64,000 nucleotides of DNA from Macrostomum hystrix (Eukaryota; Platyhelminthes; Macrostomidae). Below the pieces are notes generated by a model. The model was not told the origin of the DNA and ran no database searches. It saw nothing but the letters and a program-made list of their open reading frames with translations. Position numbers and translations under genes: made by a program. Positions 51,501-62,900 of the stretch are shown piece after piece. Where the stretch lies: the NCBI GenBank assembly GCA_950097015.1, contig CATNEN010000033.1, positions 3,146,001 to 3,210,000 of the forward strand, given 5' to 3'. How positions within the stretch are numbered: position 1 is the first letter of the stretch; every line of letters starts with the position of its first letter.

Positions 51501-52367
51501 GAAATCCCATAATCTGCTCTGAAATCCCATAATCTGCACTGAAATCCCATAATCTGCTCTGAAATCCCATAATGTCCTCTGAAATCCCATAATCTGCTCT
51601 GAAATCCCATAATGTCCTCTGAAATCCCATAATCTGCTCTGAAATCCCACAATCTGCTCTGAAATCCCACAATCTGCTCTGAAATCCCATAATCTGCACT
51701 GAAATCCCATAATGTCCTCTGAAATCCCATAATCTGCTCTGAAATCCCATAATGTCCTCTGAAATCCCATAATCTTCTCTGAAATGCAAGGGTAACCTGT
51801 AATTCCCCTTCGAAGCTGCTCACTTCGGCCTCATCAGCTGCCTGCGGCCCGCGCTGCTCCTCATCATCCACACCGTCTCGATTCTCGCCCTCCCCAGGTG
51901 GGTTCTCGGGCTGCGGCGGCTGCTGGCGCTGGTTCATCCGCAGCATCCGCAGCAGGCGCAGCAGAGCTTCAACCTGGCCCCCTGTGGCCGCGTGGTGCAG
52001 CACCCGCCGACCGTCGGGACCGGCAGAGCAAACCGCCCTGCGCCAGGCGGCCGGGTTCAGGTCGCGCAGGCGCTGCAGAAGTCCGGATCGGCCGCAGCGG
52101 GCGGCGGCGAACAGCGTCGGCTGCCAGCAGCGCTCGGCCAGGGCCGGTCGGGACAGCAGGGCGAGGATGGCGACATCGGCTTCGGCGTCGGCGCGCTCGA
52201 CCTCCTCGGCCAGTGCGGTGTCGCCGAATTCGTCACGACGATCCAGCAGCCGCTCGATCTCGACATTCGGCGCGCCGGAGGCCAGTGCTGCCTCCAGCGG
52301 CGTCGGCGGCTCCGGTGGCGTCGCTCGGCGTCGGGTTGACGAAGACGGCAGTGCAGACTGGGGATCG
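48523..52367 (-). CDS. TRP-channel-like multi-pass protein with ankyrin-like repeats
   Basis: Two exons are supported on the minus strand, 52367-51797 and 50511-48523, joined in phase 0 and giving at least 852 residues. The 5' end is missing; the first known exon starts in phase 2. The N-terminal part has ankyrin-like units (GRRVLHHAATGGQVEALLRLL; SRGRTFLADLADLH). Hydrophobic helices follow in a six-helix arrangement. A Phe-Leu-x2-Leu-Arg-Pro-Tyr segment resembles the S4-S5 region of TRP channels, and LPAPLNL after the last helix resembles the post-S6 LPPPLNL signature. Only about 15 residues separate the last two helices, so a normal pore loop is missing. The donor after 51797 is weak (GTTACC). 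The last 90 residues are Gly-rich. Another channel-related family cannot be excluded. Confidence 0.6.
50540..51785. repeat. 20-bp minisatellite in TRP-like gene intron
   Basis: About 62 copies of GAAATCCCATAATCTGCACT, with CTGCTCT and GTCCTCT variants in the last seven bases. It begins about 10 bases from the donor and fills nearly the whole 1285-bp intron. On the sense (minus) strand every unit contains GGGATTTCAG, which looks like a splice acceptor. Confidence 0.96.
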
Positions 52368-52394
52368 CTGAAGAAAGGCGGATTTTAATTGAGA

Positions 52395-52725
52395 TTTCAG
52401 ATCCTCTGACTCTACCTCTCATCATCAGACTCTACCTCTCATTCTCAGACTCTACCTCTCATTCTCAGACTCTACCTCTCATCATCAGACCCTACCTCTC
52501 ATTCTCAGACTCTACCTCTCATTCTCAGACCCTACCTCTCATCATCAGACTCTACCTCTCATTCTCAGACTCTACCTCTCATTCTCAGACTCTACCTCTC
52601 ATCATCAGACCCTACCTCTCATTCTCAGACTCTACCTCTCATCATCTGACTCTACCTCTCATCATCAGACTCTACCTCTTATTTTCAGACTCTACCTCTC
52701 ATTATCAGACCCTACCTCTCAGTTT
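52395..52725. repeat. 20-bp minisatellite upstream of TRP-like exon
   Basis: About 16 copies of TCTACCTCTCATTCTCAGAC, alternating with ATCATCAGAC variants. It lies about 30 bases upstream of an acceptor of the TRP-like gene and so probably within its preceding intron. Confidence 0.93.
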
Positions 52726-52960
52726 AAAACAATTTAAAGCATTGTAAACTGTAAGTTACCTCATGCCTTCGAAGAATTGCTTCCTCCAATGTCAACAGAA
52801 CTATTACCGATCAGTTCTCCTCCCACGTGTGCGGTAGGCGTCAGAAGTCTCCTTATTATACAAGATAGCGGTGCCACAAATTCTGCTTTAGGTTTAGAAA
52901 CTTTCGTTACAGCCTGCCTTGGCAACTCCTGCAAATTGTCCTGTTTTCAATGTTATTTAG

Positions 52961-53213
52961 CTGGGACCGCCCTGGCCGGGCGCGGAGGTTGGGGTGGCTG
53001 AAGAAGGCAGTAGAGAAGCGAGAGAAGAGTGGCGTGCCGCAGTACAGCCAGCCCCTGCCTGTCCCCCAGCTGTCCCCCAGTCTGCACGTCACCCCAGCGC
53101 CCACCCCAGCGCCCGCTGTCCCTGCGTGCTTGGCTGCCAAACCCCCATGTACATTCAATCCTGCCTGGCCCTACGACGCAGTACTTAACGCCGATTGGAA
53201 TGGCCCAGACTGA
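52961..53213 (+). CDS. Possible last coding exon, unknown
   Basis: A GC-rich plus-strand frame follows an acceptor-like TGTTATTTAG and ends in TGA at 53211-53213. It encodes a basic start (RARRLGWLKKAVEKREKS), a Pro-rich middle (PLPVPQLSPSLHVTPAPTP) and an end reading FNPAWPYDAVLNADWNGPD. The composition contrasts with the AT-rich surroundings. No upstream exon could be joined in phase with confidence, and I do not recognise the family. Confidence 0.3.
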
Positions 53214-53447
53214 AATTATGATTTTAAGCCCACAGATGCGCCCCGCCTCATTCTTCCTCGCCCTCCTCCTTCTACTAGTAGCAGGCAACTTTTAAAAGCG
53301 GCAATCATACCAAGGCACAAAACAATACACGTACGCACACGATACCATCATGCACCAAGCATTGAAGGTTAAATGACTTTAGCAGGGCGAAAGATTTGCT
53401 CTTTCAATCTAGAAATCTAGAGATGCTAGAAGTATAATTCCGTCCCT

Positions 53448-53610
53448 ACACCCTGTCCCTACATCCAGACCCTACACCCTGTCCCTACATCCAGACCCTA
53501 CACCCTGCCCCTAAACAATGTCCCTATTATACACACTAGACACTATCCCCTACACCGTCTTTACAACCTGACCCCACAATGTCCCTACACACCGTCTCTA
53601 CTATAACTCT
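53448..53610. repeat. Short array, left inverted arm
   Basis: Copies of TCCCTACACCCTG and TCCCTACATCCAGACCC, followed by a diverged part with ACACACTAGACACTATCCCC. This is the reverse complement of the material at about 59450-59560, including the non-repetitive core. Confidence 0.8.
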
Positions 53611-53624
53611 AACCTTCAATACTC

Positions 53625-54552
53625 ACTCTACCCCTCAGTACTCTCTCTACTCCTCAATACTCACTCTACCCCTCAGTATTCTCTCTACTCCTCAATACTC
53701 ACTCTACCCCTCAGTACTCTCTCTACTCCTCAATACTCACTCTACCCCTCAGTACTCTCTCTACTCCTCAATACTCACTCTACCCCTCAGTACTCTCTCT
53801 ACTCCTCAATACTCACTCTACCCCTCAGTACTCTCTCTACTCCTCAATACTCTCTCTACCCCTCAGTACTCACTCTACCCCTCAATACTCACTCTACCCC
53901 TCAGTACTCTCTCTACTCCTCAATACTCACTCTACCCCTCAGTACTCTCTCTACCCCTCAATACTCACTCTACCCCTCAGTACTCACTCTACCCCTCAAT
54001 ACTCACTCTACCCCTCAGTACTCTCTCTACTCCTCAATACTCACTCTACCCCTCAGTACTCTCTCTACCCCTCAGTACTCACTCTACCCCTCAGTACTCT
54101 CTCTACCCCTCAGTACTCACTCTACCCCTCAGTACTCTCTCTACCCCTCAGTACTCTCTCTACTCCTCTCAGTACTCACTCTACTCCTCAGTACTCACTC
54201 TAACCCTCAGTACTCTCTCTACCCCTCAGTACTCACTCTACCCCTCAGTACTCTCTCTACCCCTCAGTACTCACTCTACCCCTCAGTACTCTCTCTACCC
54301 CTCAGTACTCTCTCTACCCCTCAGTACTCTCTCTACCCCTCAGTACTCTCTCTACCCCTCAGTACTCTCTCTACTCCTCTCAGTACTCACTCTACTCCTC
54401 AGTACTCACTCTACCCCTCAGTACTCTCTCTACCCCTCAGTACTCACTCTACCCCTCAGTACTCTCTCTACCCCTCAGTACTCTCTCTACCCCTCAGTAC
54501 TCACTCTACCCCTCAGTACTCTCTCTACCCCTCAGTACTCTCTCTACTCCTG
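53625..54552. repeat. 19-bp minisatellite array
   Basis: About 48 copies of CAGTACTCTCTCTACCCCT alternating with CAGTACTCACTCTACCCCT, and CAATACTC variants toward the left. It is pyrimidine-rich on the plus strand. A long open frame through it is an artefact of the stop-free unit. Confidence 0.95.
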
Positions 54553-54559
54553 AGCCCTA

Positions 54560-55130
54560 ATTCATTCTCCCAATAGCTCGTATGCGCAATTGAGACAGTT
54601 TAACAGCCGCTCCTGTTTGGTGCTTTGCCCTCGCTTTCATCCAATAGACTTCTTTATACATACTATAATATTATCCCTGCAATGCTCTTTCCAAAGAGTC
54701 CCCACGGGCGTCATTTGCTCTGGGTATGACTGCGCCATGATCAGCTCATCCATTATTTAGTAGGCGGGTGTGCGGCACTGACTGATTGGATTATCCCAGA
54801 CCAGGCTATCAGGCTAGACCTACTGGATACAATTATCACCTTACGTGACTGCTTCACACAGAACAGGCATGGACGGCATGGACCAGGGGTAAAAATGTTA
54901 ATTAGTTCGCTAACACTGGGCTCAACTGCACGCTGTCCTTGTGTAGCATTCTCTATGCGAAACCCAGCTTTGAGTGCTATGCGGAGTTCGCTTACTTAAT
55001 TAGGGGCGCCTGCGACTGGCAGCCATACAGGGGCTGAAGAGATCGCTAGAAGGAAAGAGACGAGACATGCTCAAGAGAGCGAGGAAAGGGGAAAGGAAGG
55101 CAGAAAGAGTAAATTGAGTAGAAAATCGAG
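54560..55130. other. Unique spacer, no gene seen
   Basis: About 570 bases of unique sequence between two arrays whose units resemble each other in reverse complement. No open frame with protein character was recognised. Confidence 0.4.
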
Positions 55131-55139
55131 TATAAAAAG

Positions 55140-55535
55140 CAAAAGCAAATGAGCACAGAGGTAGAGTAGGATGAGCACAGAGGTAGAGTAGAATGAGCAC
55201 AGAGGTAGAGTAGGATGAGCACAGAGGTAGAGTAGAATGAGCACAGAGGTAGAGTAGGATGAGCACAGAGGTAGAGTAGAATGAGCACAGAGGTAGAGTA
55301 GGATGAGCACAGAGGTAGAGTAGAATGAGCACAGAGGTAGAGTAGGATGAGCACAGAGGTAGAGTAGAATGAGCACAGGGGTAGAGTAGGATGAGCACAG
55401 GGGTAGAGTAGGATGAGCACAGGGGTAGAGTAGAATGAGCACAGGGGTAGAGTAGGATGAGCACAGGGGTAGAGTAGAATGAGCACAGGGGTAGAGTAGG
55501 ATAAGCACAGGAGTAGAGTAGGATTAGCACATTGG
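55140..55535. repeat. 22-bp minisatellite array
   Basis: About 18 copies of a 22-bp unit GAGCACAGAGGTAGAGTAGG plus AT, with GGAT and GAAT versions alternating almost strictly, so the working unit is about 44 bp. Copies in the right third have CAGGGG in place of CAGAGG. Confidence 0.94.
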
Positions 55536-55539
55536 CAGA

Positions 55540-56228
55540 GCACAATTCATTCATTCATTCTCTATTTTGGCAACAATCATTTGCTTGAGCCCATCTTCAT
55601 CAGAGTACCGAGCACAGATCATGGCTCAGCTGTGTCACTGCATTTTCTAGCAATCCAAATTCCTGTTCACTGAAGCGTTTCAGGCGGAGGCTAGCAGAAA
55701 TTGAGGCAGGTTAAGCAGAATTGAAATTTAAAGAAGCAGTTCCGTTGGGCTTGAATTAGGTCAGTGAAGCGTACAGTCACACGCAGTCTGAATGACCAAA
55801 AATGACTGGCAAATAAGTCTAAATCGAAAGTATTTTCATAGACAGGTTCCTATTACAATTACTGATAAATCGCTCCATTTTATTTGGAAAATGATCGCAG
55901 AGCCTACTGCTAAGTAGCACTGTGTGTAAAAAGCGATCATTTATTAATAAAAGTACAATATCAAGTTTTACAAAGCAGAAAATGTGTTTTATGGCAAAAG
56001 TACAAAATGAAGGATCACACAATGAGTTTTTAAGATATACACGAGTTAAAGACATGTTTTGAGTCGTTAAAATACAATTCTTTAGAGTGAAAAACCTGAA
56101 AGAAAGATTTTTTTAATAAACGAATATAACTATGATTTCGACACTAAAATGGTTTCCAATTAATTCAAAAGGTGACTTCTCTAATAAAAGCAGAGCAGTA
56201 TTAATTAACTAGATGAATAGATAAGCAA
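55540..56228. other. 3' flank of ESCO-type gene, no other gene seen
   Basis: AT-rich unique sequence. On the minus strand ATTAAA lies at 56117-56112, 112 bases beyond the ESCO-type stop, a possible polyadenylation signal. A frame at 55819-56055 has no recognisable protein character. Confidence 0.4.
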
Positions 56229-58917
56229 TCAGTACACTAGCGGCCTGTCAGTGCCCGAATACCTGCAGGCCAGTCTGTAGCCGCTGGGTGTCGGCGCAGT
56301 GAAGGCCACCAGAGCAGCTGGCACCGGCATGCCCAGGTACAGGCTGGTCCTGGCCGCCTCCAGCAGGGCCGTGGCAACCCCGGCCCGGCGGTGAGCGGAG
56401 CGGCACCAGATTTTGTGAATGCCGCATCGGGCGGGCACTGGCTCATTGTCCCGCTGAGTGGCGGATTCGGCGCCTTCGCTGGGAGCAAGCAGACGATAGG
56501 CGGTGCTGATCTGCTCAGCGATGCAGCACCCGACAATGCCGCACTGTGGGGTTGGCGAGCGGCTGTTACAGCACAGACTGCTGGGTGTTCCAGACAATGC
56601 TGGGTTGTTACAGAATCTGCTGGGGAGTTATAGACTAAGCTGGGGTGTTATAGACTCGGCTGGGTAGTTACGGACTCGGATGGGGTGTTATAGACTAGGC
56701 TGGGGAGTTACAGACTCGGCTGGGGTGTTATAGACTCGGCTGGGGTGTTATAGACTCGGCTGGGGTGTTATAGACTCGGCTGGGGTGTTATAGACTCGGC
56801 TGGGGTGTTACAGACTCGGCTGGGGAGTTACAGACTCGGCTGGGGTGTTATAGACTCGGCTGGGGAGTTACAGACTCGGCTGGGGTGTTATAGACTCGGC
56901 TTAGTAGTTACGGACTCGGCTGGGGTGTTATAGACTCGGCTGGGGAGTTAAAGACTCGGCTGGGGTGTTATAGACTCGGCTGGGGTGTTATAGACTCGGC
57001 TGGGGTGTTATAGACTCGGCTGGGGTGTTATAGACTCGGCTGGGGTGTTATAGACTCGGCTGGGTAGTTACGGACTCGGCTGGGGTGTTATAGACTCGGC
57101 TGGGGAGTTATAGACTAAGCTGGGGTGTTATAGACTCGGCTGGGTAGTTACGGACTCGGATGGGGTGTTATAGACTAGGCTGGGGAGTTACAGACTCGGC
57201 TGGGGAGTTACAGACTCGGCTGGGGAGTTATAGACTCGGCTGGGGTGTTATAGACTCGGCTGGGGTGTTATAGACTCGGCTGGGGTGTTATAGACTCGGC
57301 TGGGGTGTTATAGACTCGGCTGGGGTGTTATAGACTCGGCTGGGGTGTTATAGACTCGGCTGGGGAGTTAAAGACTCGGCTGGGGTGTTATAGACTCGGC
57401 TGGGGTGTTATAGACTCGGCTGGGGTGTTATAGACTCGGCTGGGGTGTTATAGACTCGGCTGGGGTGTTATAGACTCGGCTGGGTAGTTACGGACTCGGC
57501 TGGGGTGTTATAGACTCGGCTGGGGAGTTATAGACTAAGCTGGGGTGTTATAGACTCGGCTGGGTAGTTACGGACTCGGATGGGGTGTTATAGACTAGGC
57601 TGGGGAGTTACAGACTCGGCTGGGGAGTTACAGACTCGGCTGGGGAGTTATAGACTCGGCTGGGGTGTTATAGACTCGGCTGGGGAGTTACAGACTCGGC
57701 TGGGGTGTTATAGACTCGGCTGGGGAGTTACAGACTCGGCTGGGGTGTTATAGACTCGGCTGGGGAGTTACAGACTCGGCTGGGGTGTTATAGACTCGGC
57801 TTAGTAGTTACGGACTCGGCTGGGGTGTTATAGACTCGGCTTAGTAGTTACGGACTCGGCTGGGGTGTTATAGACTCGGCTGGGGAGTTAAAGACTCGGC
57901 TGGGGTGTTATAGACTCGGCTGGGGTGTTATAGACTCGGCTGGGGTGTTATAGACTCGGCTGGGGTGTTATAGACTCGGCTGGGGTGTTATAGACTCGGC
58001 TGGGGTGTTATAGACTCGGCTGGGGTGTTATAGACTCGTCTGGGGAGTTACAGACTCGGCTGGGGTGTTATAGACTCGGCTTAGTAGTTACGGACTCGGC
58101 TGGGGTGTTATAGACTCGGCTGGGGAGTTAAAGACTCGGCTGGGGTGTTATAGACTCGGCTGGGGTGTTATAGACTCGGCTGGGGTGTTATAGACTCGGC
58201 TGGGGTGTTATAGACTCGGCTGGGGTGTTATAGACTCGGCTGGGTAGTTACGGACTCGGCTGGGGTGTTATAGACTCGGCTGGGGAGTTACAGACTCGGC
58301 TGGGGATGTCTATACAGGTCTATGGGCAGGTCAAAGGCTGGGCACCTGATTCCGCACGTAGAGCAGCACCAACATGCCGCTGTAGGCCTCCGGCTCAGTG
58401 CCCTGGCCAAGCTCTTCGTCCATGGCGCGGAACACCTCCTTGGCCCGCTGCCAGCCAGCCGCGCCGCCGCCTCCGGGTGACACCCGGACAATTCGGTCAC
58501 CGTTGAAGAACTCCTTCACCACCTGCTGACCGCGCCACACGCAGCCGCTGCTGCCGCCGCTCCCGCCTCTGGCAGGTGTCGCCGAAAGGTGCGCAGCATG
58601 AAACCTGGCATGCCGAACAGAATCCGCCTGGTTTCCCACTGAGTAGACCATGCCGCAGGCTGTACAGGTGTTCATGCCCAGCCTGCTCTGCCCGAAGTCC
58701 AGATTCAACTGCACCAGGCGGTGCTGCGGCTTGGCAGCCGTCGTCTGGCCGCCGATCGAGTGCCGCAGTTTCTTAGAAACTCCCACAGGACTGCAGCGGC
58801 CCAGGCGGCTGCGAGCAGATGCTGGTGGGGTCGAGAGCCGACGGCGAGCCGAGTCGGTCAGGCCGGCTGCTGGCGAGGTTGGCGACATGCTCGAGCTGCG
58901 GAACTGCCAGGCGGGCA
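56229..58917 (-). CDS. ESCO/Eco1-type cohesin acetyltransferase homologue
   Basis: Family members acetylate the cohesin subunit SMC3 in S phase to establish sister-chromatid cohesion. Two exons on the minus strand, 58917-58346 and 56543-56229, join in phase 0. Starting at ATG 58888 gives 285 residues; the exon itself begins 29 bases earlier, so an upstream exon may exist. The family's zinc finger is intact (Cys75, Cys78, His93, His97, within CTACGMVYS). The acetyltransferase part shows VGCCIAEQI, CGIHKIW, RRAGVATALLE and YSGTDRPLVY. The family Ser of GISRIW is His224 and the Asp of FSDPTP is Ala264. These correspond to human ESCO1 Ser770 and Asp810, also 40 residues apart. It may be an inactive or altered copy. 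The intron is filled with a 20-bp array. Confidence 0.85.
56560..58312. repeat. 20-bp minisatellite in ESCO-type gene intron
   Basis: About 87 copies of GGCTGGGGTGTTATAGACTC, with GAGTTACAGACTC and TAGTTACGGACTC variants. Blocks of about 420 bp repeat in the same variant order (56620-57100 compared with 57100-57540). Units next to the exon-2 acceptor are strongly diverged, inner units nearly identical. It fills almost the whole 1.8-kb intron. Confidence 0.96.
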
Positions 58918-58994
58918 CTGTGAGTAGTTTGGCTGCCTAAATCAAACCCAAACACTATTTCATCTGAGCCAATCAAACTCCTAAACTTATTAGA

Positions 58995-59560
58995 CAGTGT
59001 GTAGGGTCAGGGTGTAGGTTCAGGGTGTAGGGTCAGGGTGTAGGGTCAGGGTGTAGGGTCAGGGTGTAGGTTCAGGGTGTAGGGTCAGGGTGTAGGGTCA
59101 GGGTGTAGAGATAGGGTGTAGGGACAGGGTGTAGGGACAGGGTGTAGAGATAGGGTGTAGGGACAGGGTGTAGAGATAGGGTGTAGGGACAGGGTGTAGG
59201 GTCAGGGTGTATGGACAGGGTGTAGAGATAGGGTGTAGGGACAGGGTGTAGAGATAGGGTGTAGGGACAGGGTGTAGGGTCAGGGTGTATGGACAGGGTG
59301 TAGAGATAGGGTGTAGAGATAGGGTGTAGGGACAGGGTGTAGAGATAGGGTGTAGGGTCAGGGTGTAGGGACAGGGTGTAGAGATAGGGTGTAGGGACAG
59401 GGTGTAGAGATAGGGTGTAGGGACAGGGTGTAGAGATAGGGTGTAGGGACAGGGTGTATGATCAGGGTGTAGGGATAGTGTCTAGAGTGTATAGTAGGGA
59501 CAGAGTGTAGGGTCAGGGTGTAGGGTCAGGATTTAGGGTCAGGATGTAGGGACAGTCCCA
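58995..59560. repeat. 13-bp minisatellite, right inverted arm
   Basis: About 42 copies of GGGTGTAGGGACA, GGGTGTAGAGATA and GGGTGTAGGGTCA in mixed order, C-poor on the plus strand. The right end (59450-59560) has a diverged core TAGTGTCTAGAGTGTATAGT shared in reverse complement with 53520-53560. The array lies immediately upstream of the ESCO-type exon 1. Confidence 0.94.
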
Positions 59561-59982
59561 TTTATGTTTTTATCCATCGCTATAACTAAAAACAAGACAG
59601 GGAGTCAAGGTTTAATTACTGAAGTTGATCACTTGAGCAGTATGCTGTTTTATTATGTTGTTTGACTGCACTTTTTACAAATTCTTTGAATTGTTCATTT
59701 CGGAGACAAAATTGTTAACGGCGTGTTATCATAGAAATCGTCATTGGTTAAGAAAGTATAAGAACACCCATACCCGATGCTTTGCGTTGACAACAATTGC
59801 AGCCTAATAAGCATACGCTCGCAATATCTATTTAACTTCAGCTAACTGATGGACACGTACAGCGGGCTTATTTACAAGTATTTTCATAAACCAATGAACA
59901 AGCAGCTATTACTTGTATTTGCTGCTCACACTGCTGTCAAATTTGGTTACTTTGCGGTTGCTAGGCAAAATGTGCAAAATTG
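59561..59982. other. SLU7 3' flank
   Basis: AT-rich unique sequence. On the minus strand an AATAAA lies at 59654-59649, about 330 bases beyond the SLU7 stop. It may also include upstream control sequence of the ESCO-type gene. No other gene is seen. Confidence 0.4.
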
Positions 59983-62900
59983 TCAATCAGAATCTGATGA
60001 CGTGTCACTGTCACTGCTGCTGCTGCTGCTGCTGTCGCTGCTGCTGCTTTCCTCCTTGTCGCTACTGTCCTTTTTTCGCTTCTTCTTTTCAACAGCGGCC
60101 TCGCTATCGTCGTCTTTAGCCCCGGCGGCGGCTGCCGGACGTTTCTCGGGCGGCGCAGCGGCAGGCAGGCGTCCCTTCAAGCCAGTGCAGTAGGCATTGC
60201 GCAGGGTTGATCTGCAGCACTTGTAGCCCCACTGGCCAGCCTCCCAGTAGGAGCCCCAGACGCTGGTGTGATTCAAAGGCTTCTTGTCCTCGTCGTAGCG
60301 AGAGCGGACAGCCGGAGCCTCGGCTCCGCGCAGCAGGGTGCCGGTCCGGGAATACTCGGCGTACTGCTCGGTCTGGGACACCGCAGACAGCTCCGGAGCT
60401 TCTGCGTCCGCGGCCCGCATGTACTCCTGACCACCGTACCTGCAGTGCGGGCGTAAACAGTGTGATTAAATGCTGTCTGGATGTAAGATTCAATGTGCCT
60501 GTGGGCTATGGGTGTCTGTCTGTTGTGGGTGTCTGTCTGTTGTGGGTGCCTGTCTGTGATGGGTGTCTGTCTGTTGTGGGTGTCTGTCTGTTCTGGGTGC
60601 CTGTCTGTTGTGGGTGTCTGTCTGTTGTGGGTGCCTGTCTGTTGTGGGTGCCTGTCTGTTGTGGGTGTCTGTCTGTTGTGGGTGCCTGTCTGTTGTGGGT
60701 GCCTGTCTGTTGTGGGTGTCTGTCTGTTATGGGTGCCTGTCTGTTGTGGGTGTCTGTCTGTTGTGGGTGTCTGTCTGCTATGGGTGTCTGTCTGTTGTGG
60801 GTGTCTGTCTGTTATGGGTGCCTGTCTGCTATGGGTGTCTGTCTGTTATGGGTGTCTGTCTGTTATGGGTGTCTGTCTGTTATGGGTGCCTGTCTGTTGT
60901 GGGTGTCTGTCTGTTGTGGGTGTCTGTCTGTTATGGGTGTCTGTCTGTTATGGGTGCCTGTCTGTTGTGGCTGTCTGTCTGTTATGGCTGTCTGTCTGTT
61001 GTGGGTGTCTGTCTGTTGTGGGTGTCTGTCTGTTGTGGGTGCCTGTCTGTTGTGGGTGTCTGTCTGTTGTGGGTGCCTGTCTGTTGTGGGTGTCTGTCTG
61101 TTATGGGTGCCTGTCTGTTATGGGTGCCTGTCTGTTGTGGGTGCCTGTCTGTTGTGGGTGTCTGTCTGTTGTGGGTGCCTGTCTGTTGTGGCTGTCTGTC
61201 TGTTGTGGGTGCCTGTCTGTTGTGGGTGCCTGTCTGTTGTGGGTGCCTGTCTGTTGTGGGTGTCTGTCTGTTGTGGGTGCCTGTCTGTTGTGGCTGTCTG
61301 TCTGTTGTGGGTGCCTGTCTGTTGTGGGTGTCTGTCTGTTATGGGTGTCTGTCTGTTGTGGGTGTCTGTCTGTTGTGGGTGTCTGTCTGTTGTGGGTGCC
61401 TGTCTGTTGTGGGTGTCTGTCTGTTATGGGTGTCTGTCTGTTGTGGGTGCCTGTCTGCTATGGGTGTCTGTCTGTTGTGGGTGCCTGTCTGTTATGGGTG
61501 TCTGTCTGTTATGGGTGCCTGTCTGCTATGGGTGTCTGTCTGTTATGGGTGTCTGTCTGTTATGGCTGTCTGTCTGTTGTGGGTGTCTGTCTGTTGTGGG
61601 TGTCTGTCTGTTGTGGGTGCCTGTCTGTTGTGGGTGTCTGTCTGTTATGGGTGTCTGTCTGTTATGGGTGCCTGTCTGTTGTGGCTGTCTGTCTGTTATG
61701 GCTGTCTGTCTGTTGTGGGTGTCTGTCTGTTGTGGGTGTCTGTCTGTTGTGGGTGCCTGTCTGTTGTGGGTGTCTGTCTGTTGTGGGTGCCTGTCTGTTG
61801 TGGGTGTCTGTCTGTTATGGGTGCCTGTCTGTTGTGGCTGTCTGTCTGTTATGGCTGTCTGTCTGTTGTGGGTGTCTGTCTGTTGTGGGTGTCTGTCTGT
61901 TGTGGATGCCTGTCTGTTATGGGTGTCTGTCTGTTGTGGGTGTCTGTCTGTTGTGGGTGCCTGTCTGTTGTGGGTGTCTGTCTGTTGTGGGTGCCTGTCT
62001 GTTGTGGGTGTCTGTCTGTTATGGGTGCCTGTCTGTTATGGGTGCCTGTCTGTTGTGGGTGCCTGTCTGTTGTGGGTGTCTGTCTGTTGTGGGTGCCTGT
62101 CTGTTGTGGCTGTCTGTCTGTTGTGGGTGCCTGTCTGTTGTGGGTGCCTGTCTGTTGTGGGTGTCTGTCTGTTGTGGGTGCCTGTCTGTTGTGGGTGTCT
62201 GTCTGTTGTGGGTGTCTGTCTGTTATGGGTGCCTGTCTGTTGTGGCTGTCTGTCTGTTATGGCTGTCTGTCTGTTGTGGGTGTCTGTCTGTTGTGGGTGT
62301 CTGTCTGTTGTGGGTGCCTGTCTGTTATGGGTGTCTGTCTGTTGTGGGTGTCTGTCTGTTGTGGGTGTCTGTCTGTTATGGCTGTCTGTCTGTTGTGGGT
62401 GTCTGTCTGTTGTGGGTGTCTGTCTGTTGTGGGTGTCTGTCTGTTGTGGGTGTCTGTCTGTTGTGGGTGCCTGTCTGTTATGGGTGTCTGTCTGTTGTGG
62501 GTGTCTGTCTGTTGTGGGTGCCTGTCTGTTGTGGGTGTCTGTCTGTTGTGGGTGTCTGTCTGTTATGGGTGCCTGTCTGTTGTGGCTGTCTGTCTGTTAT
62601 GGCTGTCTGTCTGTTGTGGGTGTCTGTCTGTTGTGGGTGTCTGTCTGTTGTGGGTGCCTGTCTGTTATGGGTGTCTGTCTGTTGTGGGTGTCTGTCTGTT
62701 GTGGGTGTCTGTCTGTTATGGCTGTCTGTCTGTTGTGGGTGTCTGTCTGTTGTGGGTGTCTGTCTGTTGTGGGTGTCTGTCTGTTGTGGGTGTCTGTCTG
62801 TTATGGGTGTCTGTCTGTTGTAGGTGCCTGTCTGTTGTGGGTGTCTGTCTGTTATGGCTGTCTGTCTGTTGTGGGTGTCTGTCTGTTGTGGGTGTCTGTC

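Noticed and set aside
53579-54553. A 324-codon Ser/Leu/Tyr-rich frame
   Set aside because: It is a translation of the 19-bp repeat with no unique flanking protein sequence.
58995-59560. Interstitial telomere repeat
   Set aside because: The 13-bp unit GGGTGTAGGGACA contains TAGGG but is not a TTAGGG array; it behaves like the other local minisatellites.
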